Shown here: positions 44,424 through 52,318 of the stretch, in pieces
Position numbering within the stretch: the first letter of the stretch is position 1
Layout of the letters: every line of letters begins with the position of its first letter
From: Pyrobaculum neutrophilum V24Sta
GTDB taxonomy: Archaea > Thermoproteota > Thermoprotei > Thermoproteales > Thermoproteaceae
Direction: 5' to 3'
DNA length: 64,000 nucleotides
NCBI RefSeq assembly: GCF_000019805.1
Contig: NC_010525.1
Span: forward strand, 682,001 to 746,000
Notes under the pieces: model-generated
The model's input: only the letters and a program-made list of their open reading frames with translations
Databases searched by the model: none
Told to the model about the DNA's origin: nothing
Program-made: the position numbers and the translations under genes

Positions 44424-44439
44424 TACCCCATGTCTCGCG

Positions 44440-45314
44440 CTATAGACGGCCTTTAAAATATTTAGCCGTCCGCCAGCAGACGCCGCACTGGATGCACTGG
44501 GGCAAGCCGGAGAACTCCTCTGGGTCGAAGACCACCCTCCTGGCCAGCGGGCCGAGGGCGGCTCTGAGCTGTGTGCGGATGGCCCGGGGGTCGCCCCTGG
44601 GCGCGTGTTGGACGTGGTTTAGGAGAAGGAGGAGCACAGCCCCGGTGTTTTCCAGTATGTAGCGGATGGGGCCCAGGTCCTCTCCCGGCGTATATACATA
44701 GGTTATGAGGCCCCTCCTAAGCTCGCGCCACGTCTCAACGGCCTTCACGTAGTTGTGGGGGTCCGCGCTTATGTGTATGACCAGGTTCTCCGGCGTTTCA
44801 ACGCGCCTTACTAGGTCCAGGGATTTGGTGTAGGTGTAGAAGATCTTGTCGGGCCGCCTCCCCGCCGCCTCTGCCCACTTCTCTAGGTAGGCCCTGCTGT
44901 AGAAGTCGCCGCTTACGTGTAGTCTAACGACGGGATGCGGGACCTCCGCCAGGTAGCTCAGCACAACGTCTACGAAGTCGTCTCTCTGCGAAAGCAGGTA
45001 GGAGGCGGCCTCCCGCACGTGGGCGCGCCAGTTGGACACCTCGTATATGGCGTAGCACCACCTGAGGCAGAAGGGCGTGTGGCCGGGGCACGTCGCCACC
45101 GGCGGCAGAGAGAAAAACGGCATCTCCCCCAGCTTCCTATTGCCTATGGTGAAGGGGCCGGCCCACCACTCCCCACGCCCACAAGCGCCGGCTCGTAGGG
45201 CGTTTTCTCTAAACAGCGGAGGTCGCCGCGGCACTTTGCCCAGGCCTCAGCCAGATCTGCCGCGAGCTCGCTTTCCACAAGCCGCTGGGCCCCCTCCACG
45301 CGCCACAGCCTCAT
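44440..45314 (-). pseudogene. GP88-like cysteine-rich protein, split by a frameshift
   Basis: The 3' frame (44440 to about 45170) encodes FTIGNRKLGEMPFFSLPPV, CPGHTPFCLRWCYA, LHVSGDFYSRAYLEKW and a C-terminal CIQCGVCW, which together resemble the phage GP88-like family (cysteine-rich, probably metal- or cluster-binding). The 5' part lies in another frame: ATG 45314 gives MRLWRVEGAQ through CLEKTPYEPALVGVG. The frames meet at a GGGG run (45171-45174); one more G, or a -1 slip on GTG GGG, gives VGVGEWWAGPFTIGN, a smooth join. So it is either a sequence error, a real pseudogene, or a frameshift-expressed gene. A function in nucleic acid or redox chemistry cannot be chosen. Start GTG 45299 is also possible. 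Confidence 0.65.
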
Positions 45315-45337
45315 ATTTAATAAACGTGGCTATTGTT

Positions 45338-46336
45338 ATGGATTTTTCGCTTGTTCTAAGGCGCATAGGCGAGGCGGCGCCGAGGCATAGGTTGGACATT
45401 GGGGATCCGGATCTGCCGCCGCCGCCCGAGCTGGTGGAGGCCCTTAGGGGAGGCGGGGACTTTAGATACGGGCCCTCGGAGGGCCTGCCGGAGTTTAGGG
45501 AGGCTGTCGCCGAGGTGTTCAAGGCGGACCCCGGAGAGGTCGTGGCGGTGGCCGGGGGTAGGCACGGCCTTGCCGCCTTGATGTGGATCTTTAGGAAGAG
45601 GCGCCTCTTGACCACATCCCCCTTCTACCCCGGCTACTTCGACATCGCTGGGGTCTTCGGGCTGGAGCTCGGCCTTGTGGAGGGGGGCGACGGGTGGATC
45701 CCCAACTTCGCCGAGCGGGGCGTCTACGTGGTGAACTACCCCAACAACCCCACGGGGGCCGTCCTGCCGAGGGGGAAGGTGAGGGAGCTTGTGGACGTCG
45801 CGGAGTTCGTGATCAGCGACGAGATCTATAGAGATATCGTGTTTACCGAGTTCGTGTCTCCGGCTGAGCTCTCCCCCTCCTCGGTGGCGGTGGTGTACAG
45901 CTTCTCCAAGGTCTTCTCCGTGCCTGGGCTGAGGGTTGGCGCCGTCATCGCGCCGAGGGATATCGCCAGGGAGGTGGCGAGGTTCAACAGAGCTACGGTG
46001 AACGTGGCCCCCACCCCGGCCCAGAGGGCTGTGGCGTCTGTAGTACACTTGTTGCCGCGGCGTAGCAGGGAGATCTCCCAGGCCTACCTGAGGAGGGTGG
46101 AGCTGGCGTCTGCCGAGCTGAGGCTGAGGTTCACGAGGCCGGGCGGCGCCTTCTACCTCTTCCCCTGGGTGGGCGACGACGTCAAATGTTTTGAGTCGGC
46201 TCTGGAGGCGGGGGTGTCCATCCTGCCCGGCTCCCTGTACGGCAGGGGGGGCTACGTGAGGATCGCGCTTGTGGAGCCTGAGGAGAGGCTTAGGGAGGCC
46301 TTCTCCGCCATAAACAAGGCGTGTGGAGGCGGATGA
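45338..46336 (+). CDS. PLP-dependent class I/II aminotransferase
   Basis: A 332-residue fold-type I aminotransferase. Seen: LDIGDPDLPPPPELVEAL, YGPSEGLPEFREAV, the NPNNPTGA segment as NYPNNPTGAVLP, ISDEIYRDIVF, and the PLP-lysine region SFSKVFSVPGLRVGAVI. Given its four-base overlap with aroK and the aromatic genes around it, it may transaminate 4-hydroxyphenylpyruvate/phenylpyruvate or aspartate. Start ATG 45338 (MDFSLVLRR) is chosen because a TATA box (TATTTAATAAA, about 45313-45324) lies about 20 bases upstream; the open frame back to 45077 overlaps the other-strand gene. It is about 50 residues shorter than typical AspC proteins. Confidence 0.9.
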   Translation: MDFSLVLRRIGEAAPRHRLDIGDPDLPPPPELVEALRGGGDFRYGPSEGLPEFREAVAEVFKADPGEVVAVAGGRHGLAALMWIFRKRRLLTTSPFYPGYFDIAGVFGLELGLVEGGDGWIPNFAERGVYVVNYPNNPTGAVLPRGKVRELVDVAEFVISDEIYRDIVFTEFVSPAELSPSSVAVVYSFSKVFSVPGLRVGAVIAPRDIAREVARFNRATVNVAPTPAQRAVASVVHLLPRRSREISQAYLRRVELASAELRLRFTRPGGAFYLFPWVGDDVKCFESALEAGVSILPGSLYGRGGYVRIALVEPEERLREAFSAINKACGGG

Positions 46337-47151
46337 TGGGTTGCGCCGTGGGTTGCGCCTACGGCGGGGGGACCGTGATAAACGCAATCGCCACGGGGCA
46401 CGGGGCCGCCTTCCCCATCTCGCTGAGGGTGGCCGCCAGGGTCTGCGCCTCGGACAGGTTCGAGGTCTCCACATACGCCGATGTGGACATCTCGCCGGTG
46501 AGGCGGATCGTGGAGAGGATCGCGGAGAGGTTCGGCCTCGGGCCCCTCTCGGTGGAGATCTCAGGCGATCTCCCCACCGCGGGCGGGCTGAAGTCCAGTA
46601 GCGCGGCTGTAAACGCCGTTATCATCGCCGCGGCGAAGCTGGCCGGCGCCCGGCTTGACCTCTTTGACGTCGCGCGCCTCAACGCCGAGCTCAGCAGGTG
46701 GGCTGGGATAAGCGTCACCGGGGCCTTTGACGACGCCGTGGCCAGCGCCACCGGGCGTAGCTACCTCACGGACAACTACAAGATGCTCGTGATTAGGGAT
46801 CTGGACGTGTCGGGGAGAGCCGTGGTGTTGATCCCGCCGTATGAGAAGAGGAGGCACAAGCTCGACGAGATGAGGGCGCTCGCTCCGGTTGTGAGAACCG
46901 CGGTGGCCTACGCCGGGTTGGGAATGTGGAGGGAGGCGATGTTGATAAACGCCGTGGCCTACGGCTACGCCCTGGGCTACCCCCCGGAGCCGACGCTGGA
47001 GGCTTTAAAGCTGGGCGCGGTGGGCGGCGTGTCGGGGACCGGCCCCTCCCACGTCTTTATCTCGGATGAGCCGGAGAGGCTGGCCGACGCCCTGGCGAAG
47101 TTCGGAAAAGTCTACGTCGTTGACATCCCCAACTCCCCCTGCCAGACCTAG
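46333..47151 (+). CDS. aroK: shikimate kinase, archaeal GHMP type
   Basis: Phosphorylates shikimate at O3, the fifth step of the pathway, using a GHMP-kinase fold unrelated to bacterial AroK. The 272 residues include GGGTVINAIATGHGAAFPISL, the GHMP loop LPTAGGLKSSSAAVNAV (P-x3-GLxSSxA), and TGAFDDAVAS with the active-site Asp region; the C-terminal GVSGTGPSHVF is typical. ATG 46333 overlaps the aminotransferase stop by four bases, so the pair is co-translated. Together with the fused AroD-mutase nearby it completes the shikimate route. Confidence 0.95.
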   Translation: MMGCAVGCAYGGGTVINAIATGHGAAFPISLRVAARVCASDRFEVSTYADVDISPVRRIVERIAERFGLGPLSVEISGDLPTAGGLKSSSAAVNAVIIAAAKLAGARLDLFDVARLNAELSRWAGISVTGAFDDAVASATGRSYLTDNYKMLVIRDLDVSGRAVVLIPPYEKRRHKLDEMRALAPVVRTAVAYAGLGMWREAMLINAVAYGYALGYPPEPTLEALKLGAVGGVSGTGPSHVFISDEPERLADALAKFGKVYVVDIPNSPCQT

Positions 47152-47459
47152 CTCGTCTTTGACGCAACCTCTGCCGTCAGCTTCGCCGCTAGGGCCTCAA
47201 GCTGTTTTCTAACCTCTGTGATCTTCCTCCTCGCCTCCTCGCCCTGCGCCAGGTGTTCAAGCTCCTTGGAGAGGACGATCCCCACGTGCAGGTAGTGGTC
47301 TAGGCGAAGTATCGCGGCTAGGTCGACGTCTCGGTAGACCTTAGGGCTGATCTCGCGCTCCCAACACTCCCAGTGTACAGCCCCCTTGCTGTAGAAGGTG
47401 AAGAGCTGGCCCTCCACGATCTCGTCGCCGCAGATGGCGCACCTCCACCGCTTGCGCAT
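47148..47459 (-). CDS. DUF2175-like small zinc protein
   Basis: A 103-residue archaeal protein. The N-terminal half has the pattern CAICGDEIVEGQLFTFYSKG, then AVHWECWE, giving a probable C-x2-C...H-x2-C zinc site as in DUF2175 (COG4847). The C-terminal half is a long amphipathic helix rich in Glu, Lys and Ala (LSKELEHLAQGEEARRKITE), perhaps a coiled coil. Function unknown. It is convergent with aroK (four-base overlap) and divergent from the ribosomal protein genes. Confidence 0.82.
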   Translation of the reverse strand: MRKRWRCAICGDEIVEGQLFTFYSKGAVHWECWEREISPKVYRDVDLAAILRLDHYLHVGIVLSKELEHLAQGEEARRKITEVRKQLEALAAKLTAEVASKTS

Positions 47460-47538
47460 GTGGGATTCGCGATAGCGATATTTAAACGTCGGCTTGCCGA
47501 AGCCGCTAAAGTTTATAAACGGCCTCTATGTCGCGCGC

Positions 47539-48555
47539 ATGGGTTTGAAGATTAATAGGCCGCGCCGCGGCTCGATGGGGGTATATCCGAGGAAGCGCGC
47601 GGCGGATATTGTGCCTAGGGTGCGGACTTGGCCGGAGGTGAACCTCGGCAAGCCGGCTCTGCTGGGCTTTGCCGCGTATAAAGCCGGCATGTTGCACGCG
47701 GTGGTGGTGGAGGATAGGCCGACGAGCCCCTTGTACGGCAAGGAGGTGGTTAGGCCGGTTACTGTGTTAGACGCGCCGCCTCTCTTCATATGGGGCTTTA
47801 GGCTCTACACCCTGGACCCCACCAACGGCTACAGGAGATCCATCGCCGAGGTGTGGGCGCCCGAGCTCCCGGCGTACATCAGACGGGTTTTGACGCTCCC
47901 CGAGAAGGCGGATGTGGATAAGCAGATGAAGAAGGTGGAGGAGTTTAAAGACGTGGCGGTGGACGTGAGGGCGTTGGTGGCCACGCAGCCCCACCTCTCT
48001 GGCATCGGCAAGAAGACGCCGGAGCTTCTGGAGATACCCATCGGCGGAGTCCCCAGCGTGGACGAGAGGATAAAGTTCGCCGTTTCTCTCCTGGGCAAAA
48101 CCGTGTCGCCTAAGGAGGTCTTCACGGCGGGGCAGCTCGTCGACGTAATCGCAGTCACAAAGGGCAAGGGCTACCAGGGCGTCATCAAGAGGTTCGGCGT
48201 CACCATACTCCCCCGCTGGCATAAACACAGGAAGGGCCACAGGAGGACGGGAACCATTGGGCCGCAGGCCCCCGCCCTCATGTTTACGCAGCCGAGGCCC
48301 GGCCAGATGGGCTTCCACCAGCGTACCGAGTACAACAAGAGGGTTGTAAAAATCGGGGACAACGGCGCTGAGATCACGCCCAAGTCCGGCTTCCTCCACT
48401 ACGGAGTGATCAGGGGGCCCTACATACTTATACAAGGCACAGTGCCGGGCGCTAAGAAGAGGCTGGTGGTGCTGAGACACCCGGCCAGGCCGCCGAAGAA
48501 GGCGCCGCCAGCGGCGGAGCCTCAGGTGGTGTGGCTAAGCTCTCAAAGTATATAA
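47539..48555 (+). CDS. rpl3: ribosomal protein uL3
   Basis: Large-subunit protein at the 23S core near the peptidyl transferase entrance. The 338 residues are normal for archaeal/eukaryal L3. Seen: N-terminal GSMGVYPRKRA, GFAAYKAGMLHAVVVEDRP, the W-containing tip VTKGKGYQGVIKRFG, then HRKGHRRTGTIGP and PGQMGFHQRTEYNKRV. ATG 47539 is 24 bases from the TATA box GTTTATAAACGG (47509-47520); the frame is open upstream but would include the promoter. First gene of an L3-L4-L23 group. Confidence 0.97.
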   Translation: MGLKINRPRRGSMGVYPRKRAADIVPRVRTWPEVNLGKPALLGFAAYKAGMLHAVVVEDRPTSPLYGKEVVRPVTVLDAPPLFIWGFRLYTLDPTNGYRRSIAEVWAPELPAYIRRVLTLPEKADVDKQMKKVEEFKDVAVDVRALVATQPHLSGIGKKTPELLEIPIGGVPSVDERIKFAVSLLGKTVSPKEVFTAGQLVDVIAVTKGKGYQGVIKRFGVTILPRWHKHRKGHRRTGTIGPQAPALMFTQPRPGQMGFHQRTEYNKRVVKIGDNGAEITPKSGFLHYGVIRGPYILIQGTVPGAKKRLVVLRHPARPPKKAPPAAEPQVVWLSSQSI

Positions 48556-48577
48556 ATAGGGCCGTGTGGGCGCCGTG

Positions 48578-49420
48578 ATGATGGATCTGCTGAAGTTTAA
48601 ACAGCTGGATCTAAGCCCCTACATACAGCCGGGCGAGAAACCGCCTGAGAAGCTGAAGGTGTATGGACCAGACGGGGCGTACATCGCCGATATAGATCCG
48701 CCGCTCCACTTCATGGAGCCGGTGAGGCCTGACCTAATCCGGAGGGCCTACCTAAGCGCTCTCTCCGCGAGGTTTCAGCCCAAGGGCGTTTACGAAGGCG
48801 CCGGGAGAGAACACAGCTGTGAGTCCTTCGGCGTAGGCCTCGGCATCGCCAGAATCCCGAGGTACAAGGGCTCGCTGTGGCCGCGGGGTTGCTTCGCGCC
48901 CAATACGCGTGGCGGGAGGAGGGCCCACCCGCCGAAGGTGGAGAAGAAGCTACACGAGGAGATAAACAGGAAGGAAAAGAACCTCGCGATTAGATCGGCG
49001 ATTGCGGCCACGGCATATAGGTCCTGGGTGGCGGCTAGGGGGCACGTGGTGGATAAAATCCCCGCACTTCCGCTCGTCGTTGTGGGCGACGCGGAGAAGG
49101 TGGGGCGCGCCAAGGAGGCTAGGAAGTTGCTGGAGGCGCTGGGGTTGTGGCCCGACGTGGAGAGAGCCGCCGCGGGCGTCAAGATAAGGTCCGGCAAGGG
49201 GAAGAGGAGGGGTAGGCGGTATAAGGAGCCCAAGAGCGTGCTCGTGGTGGTGTCCAGCGCCGACGTCCCCCTGGCGGCGGCGGTTAGAAACTTCCCGGGG
49301 GTAGACGTCGTGCCTGTCGACGGGTTGAACATGCTGGTCCTGGCGCCGGGCGGCGCGCCTGGCAGGCTAACCCTCTGGACTGTGCCAGCTGTAGAGAAGT
49401 TGCGTGGGCTGTACCTATGA
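48578..49420 (+). CDS. rpl4: ribosomal protein uL4
   Basis: Large-subunit protein lining the exit tunnel. About 280 residues, archaeal/eukaryal type. The diagnostic segments are YEGAGREHSCESFGVGLGIARIP, the tunnel loop around RGCFAPNTRGGRRAHPPKVEK, and AIRSAIAATA. A TATA box (AGTATATAAATAGG, about 48548-48560) immediately follows uL3; its centre is about 25 bases from ATG 48578. The frame opens at GTG 48566, which is too close to the TATA box. It overlaps the L23 gene by four bases. Confidence 0.96.
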   Translation: MMDLLKFKQLDLSPYIQPGEKPPEKLKVYGPDGAYIADIDPPLHFMEPVRPDLIRRAYLSALSARFQPKGVYEGAGREHSCESFGVGLGIARIPRYKGSLWPRGCFAPNTRGGRRAHPPKVEKKLHEEINRKEKNLAIRSAIAATAYRSWVAARGHVVDKIPALPLVVVGDAEKVGRAKEARKLLEALGLWPDVERAAAGVKIRSGKGKRRGRRYKEPKSVLVVVSSADVPLAAAVRNFPGVDVVPVDGLNMLVLAPGGAPGRLTLWTVPAVEKLRGLYL

Positions 49421-49662
49421 TCAAGCGGTTTGTGGTTACGGAGAAGGCGCTTCGTCTCGCCGAGAGGGAGAACAAGCTGACTGTAGTGGTGGATAGGTCG
49501 GCCACCAAGAAGCAGATCGCCGACGAGATCCAGAGGCTCTACAACGTCAAGGTGGAGAAGGTGAACACGGTGATCACGGCAGCTGGCGAAAAGAAGGCGT
49601 ATGTCAAGCTGGAGCGGGAATACAACGCGATCGACCTCCTGAGCAAGCTGGGCGTCCTCTAG
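49417..49662 (+). CDS. rpl23: ribosomal protein uL23
   Basis: An 81-residue protein at the tunnel exit, where SRP and other factors bind. The core IKRFVVTEKALRLAERENKL, VDRSATKKQIADEIQRLYNVKVEKVNT and KAYVKLEREYNAIDLLSKLG is the normal archaeal L23. Start ATG overlaps the L4 stop codon (ATGA). It ends the group here; L2 and others usually next in the S10 cluster are not in the window. A hairpin CCTCCCCGTTTCGGAGG follows about 60 bases downstream and may end transcription. Confidence 0.96.
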   Translation: MIKRFVVTEKALRLAERENKLTVVVDRSATKKQIADEIQRLYNVKVEKVNTVITAAGEKKAYVKLEREYNAIDLLSKLGVL

Positions 49663-49735
49663 TCAGTTCGTGGGTTCGTCTTCACTTCTCCGAACTAAAG
49701 ACCTGCATCACCCCCGCCCTCCCCGTTTCGGAGGT

Positions 49736-50101
49736 TTATAAACCTAGCTTTCTGAGCAACCTCAGCCAGGTGGCTATGGACTCTCCCCCCGCCACGAACT
49801 TGTTCTTTATGAGCCAGTACTGGGTGGCTAACCCCCTCTGGACGAGGTAGGCGGCGAACATGTTGACGAGCACCTTACCCTGGCCCCTCCTTATTAAGCC
49901 CTTCGCGTACTCCTCCGGGTAGTCCCTAGCCACCGGGTTGCCCCTCTCGGCGGCCTCCCTCACCCTAAGGGCTATGAGCCTCGTCCCCACCTCCCTAACC
50001 CACCGCTCGAACTTGTCCACCTCGCCGCGGTACGCCTTGGCGATGTCGGAGTTCTCGAACTGGGCCCAGTACCGCCTGAGCTCCCTCATTAGGGGCTCCA
50101 T
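49736..50101 (-). CDS. uncharacterised small helical protein
   Basis: A 121-residue, basic, mostly helical protein (MRELRRYWAQFEN, EVDKFERWVREVGTRLIALRV, ATWLRLLRKLGL) with no cysteines and no membrane segment. I do not recognise it; it may be restricted to this genus. The TATA box CTTATAAAGC about 24 bases before ATG 50101 supports expression. It sits downstream of, and on the same strand as, the exosome Csl4 gene, with a 29-base gap. A similarity to small CRISPR subunits was considered and not supported. Confidence 0.7.
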   Translation of the reverse strand: MEPLMRELRRYWAQFENSDIAKAYRGEVDKFERWVREVGTRLIALRVREAAERGNPVARDYPEEYAKGLIRRGQGKVLVNMFAAYLVQRGLATQYWLIKNKFVAGGESIATWLRLLRKLGL

Positions 50102-50130
50102 GTGTGTTACAACGCGTAGCTTTATAAGAG

Positions 50131-50667
50131 TTAGGCCATGTAGTGGCCCACGGCGATTTTCCTCCTAACCTCCGTGGAGCAGACGGGGCAGTAGAGCGCC
50201 GGGCCCCGCCTCTTGAGGACGGAGCCGCATTTTGGACACCGGGAAAGCACCGAGCCGTAGGTGGGGCCCCGTATAGACACCACCAGGGGGGGCCCGTAGG
50301 TTGAGACGACCCTCGCCCTTATGTAGTCCCCGACGCCTAGATCGCCGTCGGAGAAGAAATACGGGAGGACCCCCGTGTAGAGGTACTTCAGGTCGCGGAT
50401 CTCTCTGTCCCTCTCCACGGCGAAACAGCGGAGCTGATAGGCCCGCCTCCCCTTGCCGGTCACTTGGCAGTACACCACAGAGCCCTGTTGAGGCATGGGC
50501 GGGTCCCTCAGAGGTTTCACAGTTGCCACGTGGCTCCTCTCGTCGTATGCGGCCATGCCTAGGACGTAGGCGTGGAGCTTGTAGTCAACGCTGTAGGCCC
50601 CCCACTTCGCCTCGTACTCCTCCGCATACGCCACCTCCTCCCCAGGCGTCACAAGCCTCCTCTTCAC
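50131..50667 (-). CDS. csl4: exosome RNA-binding subunit Csl4
   Basis: One of the two cap subunits of the archaeal exosome, which degrades and tails RNA. The 178 residues have an N-terminal domain (VTPGEEVAYAEEYEAKWG), a central S1 domain (about residues 65-145, with GDYIRARVVSTYGPPLVVSIRG) and a C-terminal zinc ribbon CPKCGSVLKRRGPALYCPVC. Divergent from the DUF2067 gene; this neighbourhood with RpoL is common in crenarchaea. Its TATA box (GTTTTTAAAC, about 50687-50697) is some 25 bases upstream of ATG 50667. Confidence 0.94.
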   Translation of the reverse strand: MKRRLVTPGEEVAYAEEYEAKWGAYSVDYKLHAYVLGMAAYDERSHVATVKPLRDPPMPQQGSVVYCQVTGKGRRAYQLRCFAVERDREIRDLKYLYTGVLPYFFSDGDLGVGDYIRARVVSTYGPPLVVSIRGPTYGSVLSRCPKCGSVLKRRGPALYCPVCSTEVRRKIAVGHYMA

Positions 50668-50757
50668 GTGGCCGCGTAGGCAGAGGTTTAAAAACGTGTC
50701 TAGGAGCTACGCGGTCGCGGCGGGGCAACAGTTTTTAGCTGGACTCTCCCCCCGGCC

Positions 50758-51351
50758 GTGTATCTCACGCTCTCGTTTAAGTTCCACAGCAGGGAGGAGG
50801 TGGAGAGGTTCCTCTCGTTTCTAGAGCGCCATCTGAAGACGACCTACCTAGTGGACACGCGGCTCACCCACGTGTATGTCCAGTTAGAGGGCGAGGGGAG
50901 GGAGCTTGAGGAGGCCGCCTCGTTGGTGAAGAGCCTGGCGGCTTTGGCCAGGGGCGGCCGAGGGAGGGCCAAGGTCCCGCTTCTCGTCGTGTTCAAAGAC
51001 GCGGAGCTGGCCAGGCCTGTGCCTCCCGACGCGCTGGCCGACGCGCTGACTCTCGCGGGGGCCCCCTCCGAGGTCAGAGGCGGCTTTTTAGACACGGCGG
51101 CTAGCTACGAGGAGGTGCTCAAGACGGCCGAGGCCCTCTCGAGGCTCTACCAAGAGGCCGAGGGGTACCCGCTGACGCCCCAAGCCAAGAAGATCGCAGT
51201 GGTCTACGCCTACGTGAGCGGGAAGCCGCTGGGGCAGGCGCTAGAGGATCTGCAATCTGCCGGCCTTCTAAACAGAGGTGCGGTGTTGAGCTTGAGGGGG
51301 CCGCCCGACGAGGCGAGAAGGCGCCTCCGGGAGCTGCTGAGGAGGGCCTAG
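50758..51351 (+). CDS. DUF2067 family archaeal protein
   Basis: A 197-residue protein of an archaea-specific family with no settled function. The N-terminus LTLSFKFHSREEVERFLSFLERHL and VYVQLEGEGRELEEAASLVKSL gives a beta-alpha-beta pattern reminiscent of small RNA-binding folds; the middle is helical, and the C-terminus is basic (RRRLRELLRRA). It starts at GTG 50758 and lies between Csl4 and RpoL, a conserved arrangement that suggests a link with RNA processing or transcription. Confidence 0.82.
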   Translation: MYLTLSFKFHSREEVERFLSFLERHLKTTYLVDTRLTHVYVQLEGEGRELEEAASLVKSLAALARGGRGRAKVPLLVVFKDAELARPVPPDALADALTLAGAPSEVRGGFLDTAASYEEVLKTAEALSRLYQEAEGYPLTPQAKKIAVVYAYVSGKPLGQALEDLQSAGLLNRGAVLSLRGPPDEARRRLRELLRRA

Positions 51352-51386
51352 GGCGAAGGTTTAAAAGCTGGGTCGAAGGTGGCCAC

Positions 51387-51656
51387 ATGCTCCAGATGGA
51401 GGTGGTAACCCTCACCGACAAGTACCTAGAGCTTAAGGTGAAGGGCGAGACCTACACCCTCTTCTCGCCCCTCGTCGAGTATCTATCCAGCGATCCAGAC
51501 GTGGAATACATCCAGTTCGACGTAGACCACCCCCTGCAGGAAAACGCCCACTTCAAGCTCAAGGTGAGGAGGGGGACCCCGCTTGAGGCGGTGGAGAGGG
51601 CTGTAAAAGCGGTGCTGGCAGATATCGAGGAGCTGGAGAGGGGGTTCTTTTCGTGA
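51387..51656 (+). CDS. rpoL: DNA-directed RNA polymerase subunit L (Rpo11)
   Basis: An 89-residue subunit that pairs with RpoD (Rpo3) to form the assembly platform of archaeal RNA polymerase. The sequence ELKVKGETYTLFSPLVEYLSSDP and VDHPLQENAHFKLKVRRGTPLEA matches the family pattern (T-x2-N/S-L, DHPl-x2-n). A TATA box (GGTTTAAAAG) lies about 25 bases before ATG 51387. The downstream Nep1 gene overlaps by four bases. Confidence 0.94.
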   Translation: MLQMEVVTLTDKYLELKVKGETYTLFSPLVEYLSSDPDVEYIQFDVDHPLQENAHFKLKVRRGTPLEAVERAVKAVLADIEELERGFFS

Positions 51657-52318
51657 TTCTCGTACTGGCGGAGTCGGCCATCGAGCTTGTGCCGAGGGAG
51701 ATCTGGAGCCACCCCGCCGTGGCCTCCGACGCCAGGCGGAGGGGGAAGAGACCCGGCGAGATTCTCCTAGATAGAGCCCGCCACCACCCCGCCATGGCAG
51801 GCCTTGAGGACGGCGCAAGGCGGGGGCGCCCCGACATCGTACACCAGGTTCTGCTCGTGTTTCAATACAGCTTGTTAAACAGGAGGGGTCTGGGGAGGGT
51901 GTATATACACACCAGGGGCGACTACATAATACAAGTGAAGCCCCAGACCCGGATCCCCAAGAACTACAACAACTTCGTCTCTCTGATGGAGCAGCTCTAC
52001 GCCTTAGGCAGAGCGCCGCCACACGGCGACTCCCTCATGGAGCTACATAGGGGCAGCCTCGCCGGTCTCCTGGAACAGCTGGGGGGCCGCTGGGTTGTGC
52101 TACACGAGAGGGGGGCCAGGAGGCGGTTCGCGGAGCTGGGCGCCGCCTTGTTGAACTCCGTGGTGGTCGTGGGCGGCTTTCCACATGGGGATTTCTCAAA
52201 CCGCTGGGTTTTGGAAAAAGCCGAGGCGGTATATAGCGTTGGGGACGAGCCGCTTGACGCGGCCCAGGCCGTGTGTAGAGCCGTCGCCGCGGCGGAGGCA
52301 TCGGCCGGGCTGATATGA
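51653..52318 (+). CDS. nep1: 16S rRNA pseudouridine N1-methyltransferase Nep1
   Basis: A SPOUT-class methyltransferase that makes N1-methylpseudouridine in helix 35 of 16S rRNA and helps 30S assembly. The 221 residues contain the family signatures GRPDIVHQVLLVFQYSLLNRRG, YIHTRGDYIIQVKPQTRIPKNYNNF and VVGGFPHGDF (SAM-binding knot). Starts at GTG 51653, overlapping rpoL, and overlaps the following gene by four bases. Confidence 0.95.
   Translation: MILVLAESAIELVPREIWSHPAVASDARRRGKRPGEILLDRARHHPAMAGLEDGARRGRPDIVHQVLLVFQYSLLNRRGLGRVYIHTRGDYIIQVKPQTRIPKNYNNFVSLMEQLYALGRAPPHGDSLMELHRGSLAGLLEQLGGRWVVLHERGARRRFAELGAALLNSVVVVGGFPHGDFSNRWVLEKAEAVYSVGDEPLDAAQAVCRAVAAAEASAGLI

Noticed and set aside
49736-50101. 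Possible small CRISPR-associated subunit
   Set aside because: Only helical composition is similar; no cas genes or repeats are nearby.
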